Part shown: positions 1 through 9,699 of the stretch, piece by piece
Numbering within the stretch: the stretch's first letter is position 1
How the letters are laid out: each line of letters starts with the position of its first letter
NCBI GenBank assembly: GCA_950097015.1
Contig: CATNEN010000039.1
Span: forward strand, 5,844,501 to 5,908,500
Reading direction: 5' to 3'
Source of the DNA: Macrostomum hystrix
Taxonomy: Eukaryota > Platyhelminthes > Macrostomidae
DNA: 64,000 nucleotides
Translations under genes and position numbers: made by a program
The notes under the pieces: model-generated
What the model was told of the DNA's origin: nothing
Databases searched by the model: none
The model's input: only the letters and a program-made list of their open reading frames with translations

Positions 1-250
1 AGTTGTTAAGGCGCTAGACTTAAGGCGATTTGAAGGTCGTGAGTTCGATTCCCGAATCAACTGGAAAAATTCGTGTCCACTGTAAAGACACTTTATCCAG
101 CTGTTAAATAAGTACCAGAATCAGCTGGAGCAATGGAGAATGGGTGTTGCGTCCCCCAGTCCATGGACTAAACAGCCGTACGCAGCCTTCAGATGCGCAC
201 GGCATCGCTGCGGCTGTGCATTCGGCCCAAGCTGGCAGGTGTAACAAATA
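1..250 (+). mobile_element. tRNA-derived SINE, family A, copy 1
   Basis: The left edge carries the 3' part of a tRNA-like head with a B-box-like stretch (GAGTTCGATTCCC near 41-53). A body follows that recurs elsewhere in the window: an ACCAG.ATCAGCTGG segment, then a near-palindrome around CAGTCCATGGACT (158-171), then a 3' part ending GGCAGGTGTAA. The same order is seen inverted at 6595-6845 and 17735-18015, which defines a dispersed family. The 5' end lies outside the window. The 3' end abuts the TA target of the mariner-type element. Confidence 0.7.
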
Positions 251-253
251 TTA

Positions 254-388
254 TACCTCTTTGCAATTGAATTCGCCGAAACAGCAAAACAATTCCCTAT
301 AGAAGCCAACGTGGTCTAAAAATAGTAAGCCCATAGAAATTAAGCTAAAAGTCGAGATTGAATTCGCCGAAATTTCATTTGAATTCGC
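254..388. repeat. Left terminal inverted repeat of mariner-type element
   Basis: This segment reads as the reverse complement of 1654-1788 with few mismatches. It contains two GAATTCGCCGAAA motifs and a shared block around AGTAAGCCCATAGAAATTAA. The outer edge is a TA dinucleotide. Confidence 0.85.
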
Positions 389-520
389 GTTACGCGCCAA
401 TGGCTTGTATTCATTTAACAGGACAAAAAGCTTCGAAGGGGAAACAATCAAAGAGGAAACAAAGTTTGCGAACTGATGAAGAATGAAGTCAACCGAACGA
501 TCAAAGAAAAGAGCAATCAA

Positions 521-1578
521 TTATGCCCAAATGTCTTCATGATTCAAGCAGCGATTCAAGTAGGTTGCCGTGTGATCAGCCCACTGCAAGCACTTCTGCT
601 GTGTGATCTCCTGTAGGGCGACCGTCACCTCACGTCTCAGAATTCCCATTCTCCAGGTGTGCAATGCGATGCCAAGGTTTGCTGCTGCAGCCGTATTGAG
701 CAGTTCCGCACGAACTTCAGGCTGTGAGAGCAAGCGTCCGACGGCAGTCTTTAAGCAGGAGCCAGCCATCTCAGCCGCATTTAAAAAGGGCGAGTATGGA
801 GCCAGCTGTTTGGTGGAATGACCTGCATCAAGCCCAGGAACATTGTTGTGAGCGCGAGCGCCATCATACACCGGAGTACATGGCTCGTCCACTAGCCCAT
901 TTAACTCAGACAAAAATGCTGCGAAATGGCCGCTTGTGAACCCGCCATCCACCAGCGCATGGTGTACCAGACCCCATCGGGGTGAAACCGCCAGACAAAT
1001 TGTCAGGTTTCTCCCTCGTTGTCCGCTCGTAATCATAACGGCTCGTTCGCCTCTGGGTGCGCGAGCCCGACTCCTTGCTGTCCATAAATTCACTCCAAAC
1101 TCGTCCAAGAACACCAGATTCCCTCCCATACCGTCATTCAACATCCAACTCGCGAACTGCCACCGAGCCTCCTTCACCACGTCCGTGTTCCAGTTCGCAG
1201 TAATCTGACGACTGGCCTTTAGAGTGATGAGCTGGCAGTCAAGCATCCGACTGAGCGTTGAAAGACTTGGTGCCTGTTGGCCAGGATTCTGAGCCTGAAG
1301 GTGGTCTCTCATGCTGGCAAGGGTGACATTGGGGTTTCTTCAATCAGAAGCTTCACACTCTCAATCAGATCTTCAGTAAGCAGCTTCGGTCGTCCGCCTC
1401 CTCGGGGTAGTCTCTCAACAAGTCCCTCTGCAGCATATCGTTCATTAATACCCCTTGCCGTGCGCTTGTTGATTTCCAAGGTTTCAGCCAGCCGAATCCA
1501 ATCTCTGCCTTCATCATACGATCGTGTCAGGCGCAATCTATCCGTCATCGATACTGGCTTGTACAGTCCTCTCAGCAT
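521..1578 (-). pseudogene. Frameshifted DDE transposase (Tc1/mariner/IS630 type)
   Basis: Two minus-strand frames overlap at 1309-1312. The first (1578 to 1309, 89 codons) has an N-terminal helix-turn-helix region and a GRPKLLTED linker typical of IS630/Tc1-like transposases. The second (1312 to 521, 263 codons) carries the catalytic part: FLDEFGVN holds the first Asp, PVYDGARAHNN the second Asp, and PYSPFLNAAE the final Glu, about 30 residues after the second Asp. The second frame is open a few codons upstream of the first frame's stop, and one base in a C-run near 1330 separates them. That fits a 1-nt indel or, less likely, programmed frameshifting. The family normally needs one continuous protein of about 340 residues, so this copy is probably dead. 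Confidence 0.8.
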
Positions 1579-1653
1579 TTTGAAAACAGGATAGAGAAGG
1601 ACTGCCGAATTTAAATTGCTGCGATTTTAGCAACATATAGACACGTCACCAGT

Positions 1654-1788
1654 GCGAATTCAAATGAAATTTCGGCCAATTCAACCTCGACTTTTAGCTT
1701 AATTTCTATGGGCTTACTATTTTTAGACCACATTGGCTTCTATGGGGAATTGTTTTGCAGTTTCGGCGAATTCAATTGCAAAAAGATA
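1654..1788. repeat. Right terminal inverted repeat of mariner-type element
   Basis: This is the inverted counterpart of 254-388. It ends in a TA-rich target (AAAGATATA) and matches over about 135 bp. Confidence 0.85.
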
Positions 1789-2145
1789 TATTTATTGCAT
1801 TAACTATTCTCTAATCTACAGCATGTATTCTAAACTCAATTTCAATCCCAATTTCGCAATGTACTCACTCAGAAATGGCCAAGGCGGTGCCGCAGTCCGC
1901 AGCGCTCGCATCGGCAACTGCCATCGCTGTATTGAAATTTCTGTAGAAAATATTTTGAAAGGCCGAGACTTCAGGTGTTTATCGGAGCGCCTCAATTCAG
2001 GATCTGGACGATCGCTTCTTGTTTAAATCCCCTCCCAGTCCCTGGGTGCTTTCAGCCAATCATAGGTGGACACGAAGACAACTGAGGGGACTAGCTTGCA
2101 CTTGATGTAAAAAGCCATGGGTGCTGATTAAAATCACTCAATACG
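1789..2145. other. Gene-free stretch
   Basis: No coding frame with domain-like content and no clear repeat unit was seen between the mariner-type element and the next SINE fragment. Confidence 0.5.
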
Positions 2146-2290
2146 AAAAGGGTTGTAGCTCAGTTGTTTGAGCATCAGACTCACAACTAAAAAGCTGGGG
2201 TTCGATTCCTGACTCCATTAGAACAAGTTGTGTCCATTAGCAACACACTTAACTCTACAGAGCTATGTTAATTGTCCTTGTCACCAGGGA
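2146..2290 (+). mobile_element. tRNA-like SINE head, family A-related fragment
   Basis: An A-box-like TAGCTCAGTTGTTTGAGC (2156-2173) and a perfect B box GGTTCGATTCC (2200-2210) have the spacing of an internal Pol III promoter. The sequence after the head (GTTGTGTCCATTAGCAACACACTT) resembles the segment after the head in copy 1. It runs directly into the 12-bp minisatellite. A complete tRNA cloverleaf was not established. Confidence 0.6.
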
Positions 2291-2319
2291 CCTTGTTACT
2301 GAATATCCTGAATATCCTT

Positions 2320-3183
2320 GTTACTGAATAACTTACTGAATGACTTACTGAATGACTTACTGAATGACTTACTGAATGACTTACTCAATGACTTACTCAA
2401 TGACTTACTCAATGACTTACTCAATGACTTACTCAATGACTTACTCGATGACTTACTCAATGACTTACTGAATGACTTACTGAATGGCTTACTCAATGAC
2501 TTACTGAATGACTTACTCAATGACTTACTGAATGACTTACTGAATGACTTACTGAATGACTTACTGAATGACTTACTGAATGACTTACTGAATGACTTAC
2601 TGAATGACTTACTGAATGACTTACTGAATGACTTACTGAATGAATTACTGAATGACTTACTGAATGACTTACTCAATGACTTACTGAATGACTTACTCAA
2701 TGACTTACTGAATGACTTACTCAATGACTTACTGAATGACTTACTCAATGACTTACTGAATGACTTACTCACTGACTTACTGAATGACTTACTGAATGAC
2801 TTACTCACTGACTTACTGAATGACTTACTCAATGACTTACTGAATGACTTACTGAATGACTTACTGAATGACTTACTCAATGACTTACTGAATGACTTAC
2901 TGAATGACTTACTCAATGACTTACTCAATGACTTACTGAATGACTTACTCAATGACTTACTGAATGACTTACTCAATGACTTACTGAATGACTTACTCAA
3001 TGACTTACTGAATGACTTACTCACTGACTTACTGAATGACTTACTGAATGACTTACTCACTGACTTACTGAATGACTTACTCAATGACTTACTGAATGAC
3101 TTACTCAATGACTTACTGAATGACTTACTGAATGACTTACTGAATGACTTACTGAATGACTTACTGAATGACTTACTCATTTG
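2320..3183. repeat. 12-bp minisatellite, about 72 copies
   Basis: The unit is TGACTTACTGAA, with a G/C variant (TGACTTACTCAA) that alternates in longer patterns such as GAA-CAA-GAA. Because 12 is a multiple of 3, the array stays open as a (LLND)n frame on plus and a (SKSF/L)n frame on minus. I read both as artefacts of the repeat, since neither has a codon-like substitution pattern or flanking gene signals. Confidence 0.95.
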
Positions 3184-3186
3184 CTA

Positions 3187-3815
3187 AATCTGAGCAAATC
3201 AGCTAAAATTCACTGCTTAATTGGAAATGAATTGCCTTAATCGCCGAAGTCAGTCTCAAAAAAATTTTAGAGCATGAAAATGGTGTCCTTCATCAATTAC
3301 ATTTCCCTAGTTCAAAGGCCTACCTCTGCAGTTTCCTAGCAGCAGTGGGGCCCGCAACACACTAAAGTGCATCACAGATCAAAGCAGTCATTTCACAAAA
3401 ACGAGCAGGTTTTAATCGACCAAGAACAATCGATGTGCGGTGACGCGGGGCAGCCAGCCAGCCGCTGGAAACTCTATGTCGGAGGATGCGTGAGCTCCTT
3501 GCTCAACCGTCTCTGAGCAGTCCTTACAGCTCTCAGGTCATGTGACTAAATGCTCAGATCAAAAATGATCCCCATTCCCAATGGACTGCAGATTTTTATG
3601 TAGCTTGAAAAAGGGTAGCTTACTCAACTTTCTTTAGCGTTGGCATGGCAACCCTGTTCGGATTAGGTTAATACTTGACTATTCTTTCGTGCCCTTTTGG
3701 TACTGGCTAAAGGCTAATGGGCTAGTGGGAAAACAAGTTTGTGAGTTGAAATATAGTTTAAGTAGGTGGGTATATGCACGTATAATGGCAATGATGTAAA
3801 TTAATATTCTAATAA
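3187..3815. other. Gene-free stretch
   Basis: No supportable gene was seen. Simple AT-rich sequence lies between the minisatellite and an inverted SINE. Confidence 0.5.
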
Positions 3816-3819
3816 TTAT

Positions 3820-4140
3820 ACACCAGACCTGCAGCCAGCGAGGAGGCAATTCTGCCTATTCCGCTGACTCCTGAGCACACACGCACACAGACACTGTACG
3901 CAGGCACACACTCACACAGGTGTGTACATCTGCCCTGACTTTCTCATCGTCTGGCAGGGAACACTCTCACTGTGCCTTGGAGGTTGGCCCTAATGGCGTA
4001 AATTGTACGACAAGCCCCCAGCCTTCTCTCCGTGGCTGCGCCCGAAATGAATGTGGCCTCGCCGCGGAATCGAGCTCGGGGACTTTGATGCGAGAGGCAA
4101 ACGCGTTAGACTGCTCACCCCATGGTTACGTAAATACGAG
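3820..4140 (-). mobile_element. SINE family B, copy 1 (minus)
   Basis: Read on minus, a tRNA-like head with a GAGCTCGATTCCGCGGCGAGG B-box region is followed by the family body (GGGCGCAGCCACGGAGAGAAG, TTGTCGTACAATTTACGCC, GATGAGAAAGTCAGGGCAG) and a 3' part ending in GGTCTGGTGTATAATTATT. Nine copies of this body occur in the window, in both orientations. Confidence 0.85.
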
Positions 4141-4144
4141 TAAG

Positions 4145-4741
4145 TATTATTCTTATACTACTGACATGTGCAGTTAGGTGAGTAGGCAGTTGCAGAAATG
4201 AATGAATGAGCACCCCTTCATCACATCTGAGCAACACTAGCTGTTGGATGGCGATCCCGCTGTAAGAAACCGGAATTTTCTGAATCCCAAGTACAGTGCA
4301 TCCACCTCCGCTCCCTCATCACTGTCTCCCCCAGCGAATCCTCCCCGGTTACCTATCCTCAGTCACATTGTAGTCAGACGCGTTCTTAGAATGTACTTTG
4401 GCCTCGCCCCGGGGTAGCGCTAATCGCTTGTACAGACAAGGTGGGCAGGTTCTGGCAAGACAAACATAGGTGACGATTTTCTAATAGATCTGATAACAAA
4501 CCAGTTTGAATGAATTTAGATTAATTATAGTGAGCTCTGTTAGCTTGAGCTGAGGGCTTGTCTGAGTTGTAGATAAACTGTTACTATAAGCTGTTATTCA
4601 ACTCTCACCTGCCTATGAGCACAGCTTTCCCCGTGTGGGGTAGAATAAACATTGTACAGGATAGGCTCAGGCTAAATCCCTTTCTCCACTGCTCTCCCCC
4701 TGAGTTCCCCTCTTCCCCTTGCCCCCTTAAACAATTCTCAG
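4145..4741. other. Intron or intergenic stretch upstream of the membrane-protein exon
   Basis: No gene was seen. The 3' end is a strong pyrimidine tract (about 4690-4735) leading to an AG at 4740-4741, so this is probably intron sequence of the gene that follows. Confidence 0.5.
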
Positions 4742-6458
4742 CCGCACCCACAACTGCCTGACCTCACTGTGGATTTGGCAGACCTGCAGGCTTCGATTCC
4801 CTATTCGGCTCAACTCCGCAATCCGCACCCCGGAATGGCTAGTGTAGCTAGTCACAATCAAACTCTCAACCTGACATCTGTTCAAATCCTTCGAGAGCCC
4901 AACAGCTTGGATGGCAGATCCAACGTAAGCAGCATTCTGACAGCAGTAGCCAACAAGACCCTCAGCGTGCTGACGAATGCAACCCAAAAGGTTAGGACTG
5001 CAACCACCGCCTCCACACCGATGGAGGATCTGGCACTGCCGATCGAGGAGGTGAGCCTGAGCGATTCCCCAGCTGACATCAGCCACTGAACACACACCCC
5101 AGCTGACATCAGCCACTGACACACACACCCCAGCTGACATCAGCCACTGACATCCCAGCTGACATCAGCCACTGACACCCCAGTTGACATCAGCCACTGA
5201 CACACCGGCTGACATCAGCCACTGACACACCGGCTGACACCAGTCACTGACACACAAGCTGACATCAGCCACTGACACATACACCCCAGCTGACATCAGC
5301 CACTGACATCCCAGCTGACATCAGCCACTGACACCCCAGCTGACATCAGCCACTGACACACCGGCTGACATCAGCCACTGACACACCGGCTGACACCAGT
5401 CACTGACACACAAGCTGACATCAGCCACTGACGCACCAGCTGACATCAGCCACTGACACACCGGCTGACATCAGCCACTGACACACCGGCTGACATCAGC
5501 CACTGACACACAAGCTGACATCAGCCACTGACACACCAGCTGAAATGAGCCAATGACACACCAGCTGACATCAGCCACTGACACACACACCCCAGCTGAC
5601 ATCAGCCACTGACACACACACCCTAGCTGACATCAGCCACTGACACATACACCCCAGCTGACATCAGCCACTGACATCCCAGCTGACATCAGCCACTGAC
5701 ACCCCAGCTGACATCAGCCACTGACACACCGGCTGACATCAGCCACTGATACACCGGCTGACACCAGTCACTGACACACAAGCTGACATCAGCCACTGAC
5801 GCACCAGCTGACATCAGCCACTGACACACCGGCTGACATCAGCCACTGACACACCGGCTGACATCAGCCACTGACACCCCAGCTGACATCAGCCACTGAC
5901 ACACACACCCCAGCTGACATCAGCCACTGACACACACACCCCAGCTGACATCAGCTACTGACAAACCAGCTGACTGCAAGACATTCAATTATAGAGCTCC
6001 AGAACCTTGGCGCCACCGTCGCGACCACCGCCAGCGCAACAGCCGCTGTTTCCAGAGTCAACAGAGGCGGAGAAGTCGGCTGCCCTGGCCATGGTCGGCT
6101 GTCTCCTGGCTGCAATGATCGTCTTCACAATCGCGTACGTCATCTACCAGCGCTACACCTGCAAGGTGTCACGGCGCCAAAAGAAGGTTTGAAGAAGGTT
6201 TTTACTTTTTGTCAGGTTTGTTTGACTTTGTAATCGGAGCTAACAGGTTGTTGCTAGATCTCACATTCTGGCAAGACAATTTTCACACCGATGCAAATTA
6301 TTGTCTCTCAGAGCAATGCGCCAATGAAGAGCCTGCCGATGAAGCAGTCCACTACGGCTATGACCATTGCCGGTGAGCATCATGCGGTCAGCGAGGCTCT
6401 GGTGCAGCAGGCGGCGACATCAAAGACAGCGCCACCTCATAGTCAGCAGCGTGAGTGA
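4742..6458 (+). CDS. 3' exons of a single-pass membrane protein (5' end not found)
   Basis: Three phase-0 exons join cleanly: 4742-5050 (long pyrimidine tract before it, GAGGAG|GTGAGC after), 5995-6186 and 6312-6458, with TGA at 6456. The first exon encodes an extracellular-type segment with five N-glycosylation sequons (NQT, NLT, NVS, NKT, NAT) in a Ser/Thr-rich context. The second encodes a proline-rich stalk, then a hydrophobic segment (AALAMVGCLLAAMIVFTIAY) followed by basic residues (RYTCKVSRRQKK), which predicts a type I topology with a short tail in exon 3. No family was recognised, and exons carrying a signal peptide must lie upstream or were missed. The first intron is nearly all minisatellite. 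The donor at 6186 (AAG|GTTTGA) is weak; reading through it would give a stop at once (6190-6192) and remove exon 3. Confidence 0.55.
5068..5975. repeat. Intronic minisatellite, 22-29-bp CAGCTGACATCAGCCACTGA units
   Basis: About 37 tandem copies of CAGCTGACATCAGCCACTGA are separated by short variable spacers (CACACC, CACCC, CACACACACCC). Blocks of several units recur in the same order (compare 5275-5440 with 5640-5815), so the array grew partly by duplicating higher-order blocks. It fills the intron between exons 4742-5050 and 5995-6186, and the first unit begins 18 bases inside the donor side. Confidence 0.95.
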
Positions 6459-6589
6459 GTTACCTGGTTTGGTGCTGGTGCTCTGTATTCGGTTTTCAGC
6501 ATTTTTTATTTGCTGAGTGATTGGCCGGTTTGAATTGACACTTACTACTTTCGCGGGAGGCTCTCGTTTGGACTTCTCATGCTATTTAC

Positions 6590-6845
6590 GCCCATGAGGG
6601 CCAACCCCCGGGGGTACACACCTGCCCCTATAGGACCCGTGAGTGGCAGGCAGCACAGCCGCAGCTATTGCGCGGCGCATCTGAAGGCCGTGTACAGCTG
6701 TTCAGTCCATGGACTGCGGGGGGGGCGAACCTCGATTGCTTCAGCTGATGCTGGTACCCATTTAATAGATGGGTGAACTTGAACAGTGCCCTGCTCAACG
6801 GGATTCGAACCCCCGACTCTCGGTCAAAAGCCAGCTGATCCATTT
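6590..6845 (-). mobile_element. SINE family A, copy (minus)
   Basis: On minus it reads B box GGTTCGAATCC, then a TTAAATGGGTACCAGCATCAGCTG segment, the perfect palindrome CAGTCCATGGACTG, GATGCGCCGCGCAATAGCTGC, and GGGGCAGGTGTG. The order matches copies at 1-250 and 17735-18015. The A-box half of the head looks degraded. Confidence 0.8.
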
Positions 6846-7560
6846 GTTACCAATCAAAACTCAATCTGCAGACCAGTCGTTGGCTAAGAAGTGGTACAAC
6901 TCCGCAATTCTTCAGTACGCCGACCAGAGCCCGAAAATTTGACGCGCGCCTGTCAGTCATTGTTCTCTGCTAGAAATTTTTACAATTGACTGCGAAATAG
7001 AATTTAAAATGGCAGTTGCATGCAAGACATCTTAGCACAGTCTGTTTGCTCTAGAGCTACTATTAGTAGAAAGCAACGTGCGCATCTGGCTGTTTTAGAA
7101 AAGTATACAAAAATAAATCATTTATAACGAACTCAAAGCTTTGAATTTACGTGTATATTCACTGCCGCACATTCCAATTCGTTATATAGTTTCACTGATC
7201 TTTGCTTTGTGTTTTTCTCTTTGTTCTTTATACTTTATTGTCCAGCACTTTGCACTGTGTCAAAGCTTTGCCCCATTCATTTGGACGCATGCACTCATAT
7301 AGTACTGAAAGTAGGTAATTTAGTAAACAATTTATAATTCCAGCCAAACAATTATCGATTTTGTTCAATATTCAGAATGTACTTTACGTTGTTGTGTAAA
7401 CGAGCTTTTAACGGCAATAAATTTATTAGCGTGTCAAACCGCCGTGCGACAATTTATTAACATTGAGTGTAGTTGATTGAGAGACTTATTATTTATTATC
7501 TTGACACTACATTTTTTATCTTCTAAAAAGGAACATCAGTTTGTCTCTTATTAAAGGGGG
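6846..7560. other. AT-rich gene-free stretch
   Basis: No open frame with protein-like content and no recognised element was seen. Confidence 0.5.
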
Positions 7561-7615
7561 TATTGCCTGGTGTGGGGACATTGGTTGTCTGCTGGGGAAA
7601 TACATTGGTTTTTAT

Positions 7616-7775
7616 GTTGCTGGGGGACATTAGTTCTCTGCTGCTGGGGGACATTAGTTCCCTGTTGCTGGGGGACATTAGTTCTCTGTTGCTGGGGGAC
7701 ATTAGTTCTCTGTTGCTGGGGGACATTAGTTCTCTGTTGCTGGGGGACATTAGTTCTCTGTTGCTGGGGGACATT
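7616..7775. repeat. 24-bp minisatellite, about 7 copies
   Basis: The unit contains TGCTGGGGGACATTAGTTCT plus four more bases. Both strands stay open through it because 24 is a multiple of 3. There are no gene signals around it. Confidence 0.9.
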
Positions 7776-7785
7776 TTTGTTGAAG

Positions 7786-7931
7786 TCCTAGTTGATCCTA
7801 GTTGATCCTAGTTGATCCTAGTTGAATCCTAGTTGAATCCTAGTTGATCCTAGTTGATCCTAGTTGAATCCTAGTTGATCCTAGTTGATCCTAGTTGAAT
7901 CCTAGTTGATCCTAGTTGATCCTAGTTGAAT
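7786..7931. repeat. 10/11-bp minisatellite CCTAGTTGA(A)T
   Basis: About 14 units alternate between CCTAGTTGAT and CCTAGTTGAAT. The array directly abuts a SINE 3' fragment. Confidence 0.9.
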
Positions 7932-8025
7932 CCGAGTACGCAGCCTTCAGCAATCAGCAATTGCTGCGGCTGTGCTGTCGGTTGTACTCGTACAAGTGAC
8001 CCGATCAGGGCAGGTGTAATTAAGT
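7932..8025 (+). mobile_element. SINE family A, 3' fragment
   Basis: GTACGCAGCCTTCAG, then GCTGCGGCTGTGCTGTCGG and GGGCAGGTGTAAT match the 3' third of the family A body in plus orientation. The head and palindrome are absent. Confidence 0.65.
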
Positions 8026-8565
8026 ATTCTTAAATATACAAATATTTCTACAAATAAATCACGAAAATCAAGTGAATTCCTATTTCACCCTGGTTCATGA
8101 AGGCGAAATCGAGATATACCTGCAGGCAACTCAAACTGGGAGGGCAATCGATTTGCAATAAGGCTAGGTGCAAAACAGAATATGTCACCTGCCCACCCGC
8201 CTCGTCAAGGACAATTCAGCCCCGAGTGTGATCAGGTGAGTTGCCTAGACAGACAAAAATAGACAAAGAATTCTCGCACGCAAGCCTGCAGGTCCAGCTT
8301 CCGACCAATGTCCCTCATCCTCGCCCTAATCCAGTTTTCAACCAAAACACCTGCTTGTCGAGGCTAATTCCGCTACTTCACCCGCTGTTTGAGCATTTCC
8401 CAACACCGCCTCGGCATTCCTGGCGACTTGTTTCTGGGATAAATTTTCTGAGCCGGCGTCACGCATCGAATGGGGTAGTTCTGCGAGTTTAATTTAGGAA
8501 TTCAGAGTCTCAGATCACGACTCAAACGATGACAACTGAGCTAATGAAAACATATAATTTCTTTG
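8026..8565. other. Gene-free stretch
   Basis: Nothing supportable was seen. The only moderate ORF (8241-8492, plus) has no protein-like features. Confidence 0.4.
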
Positions 8566-8570
8566 TTTCA

Positions 8571-9021
8571 GCGTTAGCGTCAGCGTTAGCGTCAGCGTTA
8601 GCGTCAGCGTTAGCGTCAGCGTTAGCGTCAGCGTTAGCGTCAGCGTTAGCGTCAGCGTTAGCGTCAGCGTTAGCGTCAGCTTTAGCGTCAGCGTTAGCGT
8701 CAGCGTTAGCGTCAGCGTTAGCGTCAGCGTTAGCGTCAGCGTTAGCGTCAGCGTTAGCGTCAGCGTTAGCGTCAGCGTTAGCGTCAGCGTTAGCGTCAGC
8801 GTTAGCGTCAGCGTTAGCGTCAGCGTTAGCGTCAGCGTTAGCGTCAGCGTTAGCGTCAGCGTTAGCGTCAGCGTTAGCGTCAGCGTTAGCGTCAGCGTTA
8901 GCGTCAGCGTTAGCGTCAGCGTTAGCGTCAGCGTTAGCGTCAGCGTTAGCGTCAGCGTTAGCGTCAGCGTTAGCGTCAGCGTTAGCGTCAGCGTTAGCGT
9001 CAGCGTTAGCGTCAGCGTCAA
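8571..9021. repeat. 12-bp minisatellite GCGTTAGCGTCA, about 37 copies
   Basis: The array is nearly perfect, with one clear variant near 8681 (TTTAGC). It reads as (LASA)n on plus and (LT)n on minus because the period is a multiple of 3. The homogeneity suggests recent expansion or an assembly-sensitive region. Confidence 0.95.
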
Positions 9022-9699
9022 ATATTTAGGAAACTTATAGGCAAACATCTTTGCTTAAAAAGTTTATTTGGCGTAGGCGACAGAGTGAAAGATCATTTTT
9101 GGTACTGATTTGCATTTCGTCCCGGCTGAAATCCTTCTCATCCCCACCCTCTCTTCCCCTCTCTCTCTCCCTTTCCGACCCGAGATGCATGGAAAGTACA
9201 CCTGGAGTCGCTGCACATTCTGTACAGTCCGATGCGCCCATCCTCGTGTCTCCCTCTCCCTTTTCCTTTCTCTGTCTTTCCCCTCCGAAATTCTCTGCCC
9301 CGTCGCTTCTCGCCTCGTTTCACCGTTCGCCTCGCCGTCCGCTTCGTTCTCCCAGTTCAATAATTCTCTTTCCCATGGAAAATGCAGCTCTGGCTCGTGC
9401 GGATGGCCCGAGAAGTAAGCCAGGTCTGGGGGGAAGAAGAGCCGAGGGGCAGAGTGGAGGAGACGGAAAGACAGCTGGGGGCATGTAAGGCGGACAGGCA
9501 AACACAAACTCCAGTTGATGCCTGTGCGCCGCAACCCCCCATCTGACCCTCCGCGCGCGGGATTTCTCTTCAATTTAAAGAGTGCTACTGTACCGCAGCC
9601 CAGGCTTCTGCTGAAATCTGAAATCTCAAATAGACTGCGCAGCAAGCGGTTCCGAGCACACCAAAAGAGGACGGCGTCAACTACCAAAAGCACATCGCA
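9022..9699. other. 5' flank of the ankyrin/SOCS-box gene
   Basis: CT-rich and purine-rich tracts (9140-9300 and 9410-9480) precede the start codon. No TATA box or clear upstream coding exon was seen. Long spurious frames on both strands arise from the low-complexity composition. Confidence 0.4.

Larger units (their letters stand above)
254..1788 (-). mobile_element. Tc1/mariner/IS630-type DNA transposon, inactive copy
   Basis: A roughly 1.5-kb element is bounded by long, nearly identical inverted repeats (254-388 and 1654-1788) that end at TA dinucleotides, as expected of the TA-targeting IS630/Tc1/mariner superfamily. The inner part encodes a minus-strand DDE transposase broken by a frameshift. 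The two inverted repeats differ at only a few positions, so the insertion is fairly recent even though the copy is broken. It sits beside a SINE copy. Confidence 0.85.

Noticed and set aside
1-70. Functional tRNA gene at the left edge, and at 2146-2220
   Set aside because: Box A and box B matches belong to SINE heads with shared downstream bodies; no complete cloverleaf was found.
2320-3183. CRISPR array
   Set aside because: The arrays are contiguous minisatellites without unique spacers, in an animal genome.
2296-3187. Long (SKSF)n and (LLND)n frames on both strands
   Set aside because: They are produced by a 12-bp tandem repeat whose period is a multiple of 3; no start context, exon signals or codon-level selection were seen.
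8515-9048. (LT)n and (LASA)n frames resembling repetitive proteins
   Set aside because: Pure 12-bp minisatellite translated in two directions; no gene signals at either end.
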